64,000 nucleotides of DNA, from positions 94,065,782 through 94,129,781 of the forward strand of contig NC_092628.1 in NCBI RefSeq assembly GCF_039555335.1, given 5' to 3'. The DNA comes from Amphiura filiformis. Its lineage: Eukaryota > Echinodermata > Ophiuroidea > Amphilepidida > Amphiuridae. This document shows, one piece after another, positions 60,203 through 64,000 of the stretch (positions within the stretch are counted from its first letter, which is position 1; every line of letters begins with the position of its first letter). Below the pieces are notes generated by a model that ran no database searches, had not been told where the DNA came from, and saw nothing but the letters and a program-made list of their open reading frames with translations. Position numbers and translations under genes: made by a program.

Positions 60203-60554
60203 CCAAGCAAACACAAAATTGGTTTTTTTAAACATTATAAACTTGTTATAAACGTGTTTTAGCAAAACGTTTTAATAACATGTCTGGTTATATCAAGGTT
60301 TTATGAAAAAAAACACTAGCCTACAACAACATTTTAAAAATGCTGTAAAATGTTATATATTTTTAGCAAACATTTTTGCAACATATTTTGTCAGCACTTA
60401 TACATAACATTATGTTAGGATGCTTAGCAGCAAGTTTTCAAAAACTCTTTTTTGAATGTTAATAAAATGATGTATATGCCATATATATATGATCCCCTTT
60501 TAATATAACGTGACATTTACACGTTTTCTGGAAAACGTCCTGTGTTTGCCGGGT
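60203..60554. mobile_element. CCCAGCAAACAC-family MITE, diverged copy
   Basis: aagcaaacacaaaattggtt at the left and acgtcctgtgtttgccggg at the right; inner words ggttatatcaaggtt and aacgtgacattta match the family. Confidence 0.65.
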
Positions 60555-61538
60555 TTGAAGACCCCTGGGATGGAAGATGCATCTTTTTCGTTCATTATTA
60601 CTTTGATTCTGATCCTGTGTGCACTCTTTGATATCTGTGACAACAAGACGAGGCCTCCGTTATTTGGTATATCTTCTGAGCTACTTCATTTTTATCCCGA
60701 TGATCTATATTCTCGTTAGCAATTCTGTTCGTATGTTATAATCTCTATGTATTGTTAATTCATGAATTATTTTTTAATATATCACATATGAATGATATAT
60801 TGAATTGTGTATAATGTTGCAGTAACGGTTCAGTTAAATATGTGCATATTTAATATAAGTCCTTATTTCGTATAACTAATGTGAAAACTCATAATGTGAA
60901 TATCTAAAAGCTTCTAAAGTGAGAACAACAAGTGTTTATAAAATAAATTAATTGAATAAATAAATATTCCGTTTGTATTATATCATACAATAATCTGGTT
61001 CAAATCCACATGCTTTCAGTTTGACCAATATGAAAGTACGCAATTTTTAGGCTCTCTTGCTATTACGCGCATTATTTACTTGCACAACCTAAATTACGCT
61101 TTCTCTACAGCGATTTATCGTATCGAGTCGAGACACCTTGTGTGAGGTGGTGGTTAACGAGTGTACTACATGTAGTTTATTTTAAGGAGATGTTCATATT
61201 TTTCATACCATTTTTCCAAAACATTGTTTTCAAACAGGCGAGCTAGCTCTGTAAAGGTTCTGTCAAATATGATACATAACATGGAACGTCCTGTAAATGG
61301 TATGTGTGCAGGATATATAAATGACTTTTTAATAAAATGACTAGAAAAAAGCAGAAACCCAATCGAACATTTTGAAATTGTTAAAAAAACATCATCTTTT
61401 GGCAATGCTTATATGGCACAAAATGATATTTATTTCTGCGGTTGGGTTAATAAAATTAGCCATAAATAATGGTTTTATTAGAAGACGGTTAACTGCTGCT
61501 ACGTGTGGAAAATTCATGCGTGCTTGTATATGCTTGTA
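60555..61538. other. Non-coding, nothing recognised
   Basis: AT-rich, no supported gene. The 60510-60719 open frame begins in the MITE and has no splice context. Confidence 0.35.
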
Positions 61539-61760
61539 TACACTGCAAAAACTGCGTTTAGCCATTCTTGCCTTCACTTTGTAAACATGTTTAGAAAATA
61601 CGTATCAAACTCCTACACCCGGGCTCCTACAGCAGTGCTCATGGCTAAACATTTATAAATCAATACTCTAAACACATTTGGTATTAAAACACTTCACAAA
61701 GTGAAGGTAAGAATGTGTTTAGAAAAGTGTTTAAATGTTAAACACTGTTTTTGCAGTGTA
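61539..61760. mobile_element. MITE with TACACTGCAAAAAC termini
   Basis: TACACTGCAAAAAC at the left and GTTTTTGCAGTGTA at the right, perfect over 14 bp. Interior includes the short palindromic words ccttcactttgta and acaaagtgaagg. Confidence 0.8.
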
Positions 61761-62270
61761 CAACCTTCACCAGGATCTGAAAAGCGAGGTTTGTGATAAA
61801 AGTAAACATCGTCTTCTGTACAACATAAAAATGTTGTTGGCTGGCGACACGAATGGCGACATTCTTTGCTATTATAGGCATTTAAGTATGTTCATTTAGA
61901 ACCTTTCGTAATTATTAAGCAGTCAACTTGACTCCCAGATACAAAATCAAAGTCCATTTCACTCACACGGCAAGTTTGATGTTTCTGAACTTTCTTCTAT
62001 TATTATCTTATTGTGTAACAGTGCCCGGTAACAGTGCCGGGTAAAAGTACATCATTTGAGATAGCGAGTGCTAGATGTTTACTCATGTACATAGCTATTA
62101 AAATATGCAACGCCTCTAAATAGGAAAGTTATTCTTCGGGATGTCGAGGAAGCCATCAATTTGCATCAACCGTCTTGACGCTGATTATTGTGCTGCAGTG
62201 TAAAATAAGGCCGTTGCAGTGATATCTGGTTATCACACTGACTATTATTAAGGAATGACAGGTTTCTATA
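61761..62270. other. Non-coding, nothing recognised
   Basis: No supported feature. gtgcccggtaacagtgccgggtaa near 62020-62044 is a local direct repeat. Confidence 0.35.
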
Positions 62271-62634
62271 CAGGGTGTCCCAAATAGATCTTAACCCGCG
62301 GATGGCGAATAATTTTAGAAATGAGTGAAACGTACTAGGCCAGGGGTATTTGAAAATTTTATTAAGAGAAATAATCAAACTTTAATAGACACTTTATTCC
62401 ATTTTAATCGGTGGTCTAGAACAAAAGTTATACTTCATCTAGAACAAAGGGACCAAAATCGAGTGGAGTGCAATGAAGTACCGGTATATAGGCCTAATTA
62501 TTAACTTAATAGCTTGATTATTCCTCTTTACTCCCGGTCTTTACTGCACAGTTTTTAAATACCCCATCAATTTAATCGTTTTTCTAAACTAATTCTCTAT
62601 CCGAGTGTTAAGGTCTTTTTGGGACAACCTGTAT
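62271..62634. mobile_element. Mariner-like MITE
   Basis: tacagggtgtcccaaataga at the left and ctttttgggacaacctgta at the right, with ttaacccgcgg/gagtgttaag continuing the pairing. Same TA-CAGG(G/T)TGTCCC tip as the element at 35299-40098 but different interior. Confidence 0.75.
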
Positions 62635-62894
62635 GTATATAATCAAGATTCTCAACATATGACTATAGCTATATTTTAACTACTCCCGATTTTAGACAAA
62701 TACAGCACTACTTTCTTTTATTATTACTAGTGCACCTGCTGCTGTAATAGCCCTGTAGCTACATTGTATAATAAGGGCACCATCTGCATGATAGAGATAC
62801 TTTTTGACCCCAGATGATGATAGAGATACTTTTTGACCCCAGATGACCTTTGAGCTCAGATGATGAAGTTTGAGCCCGATTAGACAAAGTTTGA

Positions 62895-63400
62895 AATCCA
62901 TGACCTTTGACCTTTGACCCTGGATGACCTCCATATAATGTTTTTCATGCTCTCCTCATACGAAGGATTCCACCCACCAAGTTTGAGCCCGATCGGCAAA
63001 GTTTGAAATTTGACCCCTCCATAATGACCTTTGACCTCGGTGGACCTCGATTTTATTTCGGGCATATATTCCCCTCGTATCAAGGATCCCACCCACCAAG
63101 TTTGAGCCCGATCGGACAAAGTCTGAAATTTGACCCCTCCGAAATGACCTTTGACCTCCGTTGACCTCGATTTTATTTCGGGCATATATTCCCCTCGTAT
63201 GAAGGATCCCACCCACCAAGTTTGAGCCCCATCGGACAAAGTTTGCAATTTGACCCCTCCGTAATGACCTTTGACCTCGGTTGACCTCGCTTTTATTTTG
63301 GACATATATTTCCCTCCTATCAAGGATCCCACCCACCAAGTTTGGGCCCGATCGGACAAAGTTTGAAATCTGTGACCTTTGACCTTGACCTCCGATGACC
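62895..63400 (-). repeat. 120-bp tandem repeat carrying DR1-like motifs
   Basis: Units containing tgacctttgacct (63025, 63145, 63265: exactly 120 bp apart), gacctcgattttatttcggg, catatattcccctcgtat, ggatcccacccaccaagttt and gagcccgatcgg. Partial units flank these at 62901 and 63373. The minus-strand open frames through it (Gly/Val/Trp-rich repeats) are by-products. Confidence 0.85.
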
Positions 63401-63868
63401 TTCAAAACTACCCGGTAAACAGCGCACGCCCGGTACCCATCTATGTCCGAAATATCGGAATGATGTGTCGAAGCGCGGAGAAACGCATTGCCATCGAACA
63501 CACAGAGCTCATTATTTTCTTAATGCTAGTGCACCTGTAGCTTTGCAGCAATGCATTCTGGGTAGACATTACAGTGCATTTCAAATTGGGCAAACAGCCA
63601 AAAGCTGAATGAAACTTGTCCAGAGTTGCCCATTACACATCTTTGCATCCACTTGCTGCTGCTTTTGCTATCCAGTTGGGGTATTTTCCCCCCTAGATGA
63701 CCTTTGACCTCGAGGGGGCCCTTCGAAAACCACCCGGTCAACTTGCTTTTCCCGTCACCTATCCATATCCGAAATTTCGGTTCGATGCGTCGAAGCGCGG
63801 CGGAACGCATAGCCGGACAGACAGACAGATACACAGATAGAGACCGCTTATTATTTTATTAGTATAGA
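63401..63868. mobile_element. Dispersed repeat associated with the 120-bp array
   Basis: ccggtacccatctatgtccg, gtgtcgaagcgcgg and aacgcat at 63430-63490 recur as cacctatccatatccg, gcgtcgaagcgcgg and aacgcat at 63755-63810. It ends with gacagacagacag and a ttattattttattagtatag tail, suggesting the end of a dispersed element that captured the array. Class not identified. Confidence 0.5.
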
Positions 63869-64000
63869 TTTATTTATTTCATTTTATTTTTATTTTTGGA
63901 TGTTTTAATAATGAAGGCTTTGGTGTGATTGTCACAGCATAGAAAAACCAAAAACACCATAAAACGCATGTTTTTGCCATCATTTGTCAGTTTGAAGTTT

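Noticed and set aside
62692..63834. Minus-strand open frames with repeated QTWWVGS and similar segments
   Set aside because: By-product of the 120-bp tandem repeat; frames shift and end at unit boundaries and no family is recognisable.

Overview
This is a eukaryotic, intron-bearing, AT-rich window packed with transposable elements. It most likely comes from a marine invertebrate deuterostome, with echinoderm as best guess. That assignment is inference from the gene and repeat mix: a CASTOR-type arginine sensor, an invertebrate NACHT/LRR receptor, an intronless aminergic GPCR, Penelope-like elements with hammerhead motifs, Tx1/L1-like LINEs and many palindromic MITEs. No ribosomal RNA or bacterial feature is present.

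Three protein-coding genes can be supported. (1) 813-7556 (+): eight phase-consistent exons of a CASTOR1/2-like cytosolic arginine sensor for mTORC1; the first coding exon lies outside the window or was not found. (2) 27661-32760 (+): an NLR-type immune receptor gene with a short N-terminal exon, a tandem array of about 15 units of about 104 bp, each looking like a 93-nt phase-1 exon, then a NACHT and LRR exon. The NACHT/LRR exon reads through two single-base frameshifts, both at A-runs. (3) 50347-48935 (-): a complete 470-aa class A aminergic GPCR without introns.

Layout. 1-350: decayed Penelope-like 3' end with a hammerhead core. 0.8-7.6 kb: CASTOR gene with a SINE and a hAT-like MITE in its introns. 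7.6-14 kb: intergenic, several palindromic MITEs. 14.3-16.4 kb: 84-bp satellite in two opposite orientations. 19.3-20.1 kb: tandem repeat of about 150 bp. 20.92-27.60 kb: a 6.7-kb CATTA/CATCA pentanucleotide satellite with higher-order structure, ending 56 bp before an NLR exon, so perhaps inside that gene's 5' intron. The long open frames through the satellite (His/Ile/Thr/Leu/Tyr repeats) are not genes. 35.3-40.1 kb: a mariner-like element carrying a LINE, a 700-bp duplication of that LINE and an LTR-like block. 44.2-46.4 kb: nested MITEs. 46.7-47.6 kb: Penelope-like insertion with inverted termini, two hammerhead cores and a 14-bp target-site duplication. 51-62 kb: mostly non-coding with MITEs and hairpins. 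62.9-63.8 kb: 120-bp tandem repeat, each unit carrying a DR1-type nuclear-receptor half-site pair.

The genes do not form a functional cluster. The two observations most worth following are the in-phase exon-like array at the front of the NLR gene, which could diversify a putative amyloid-like signalling segment, and the hammerhead motifs whose stems covary between Penelope-like copies.
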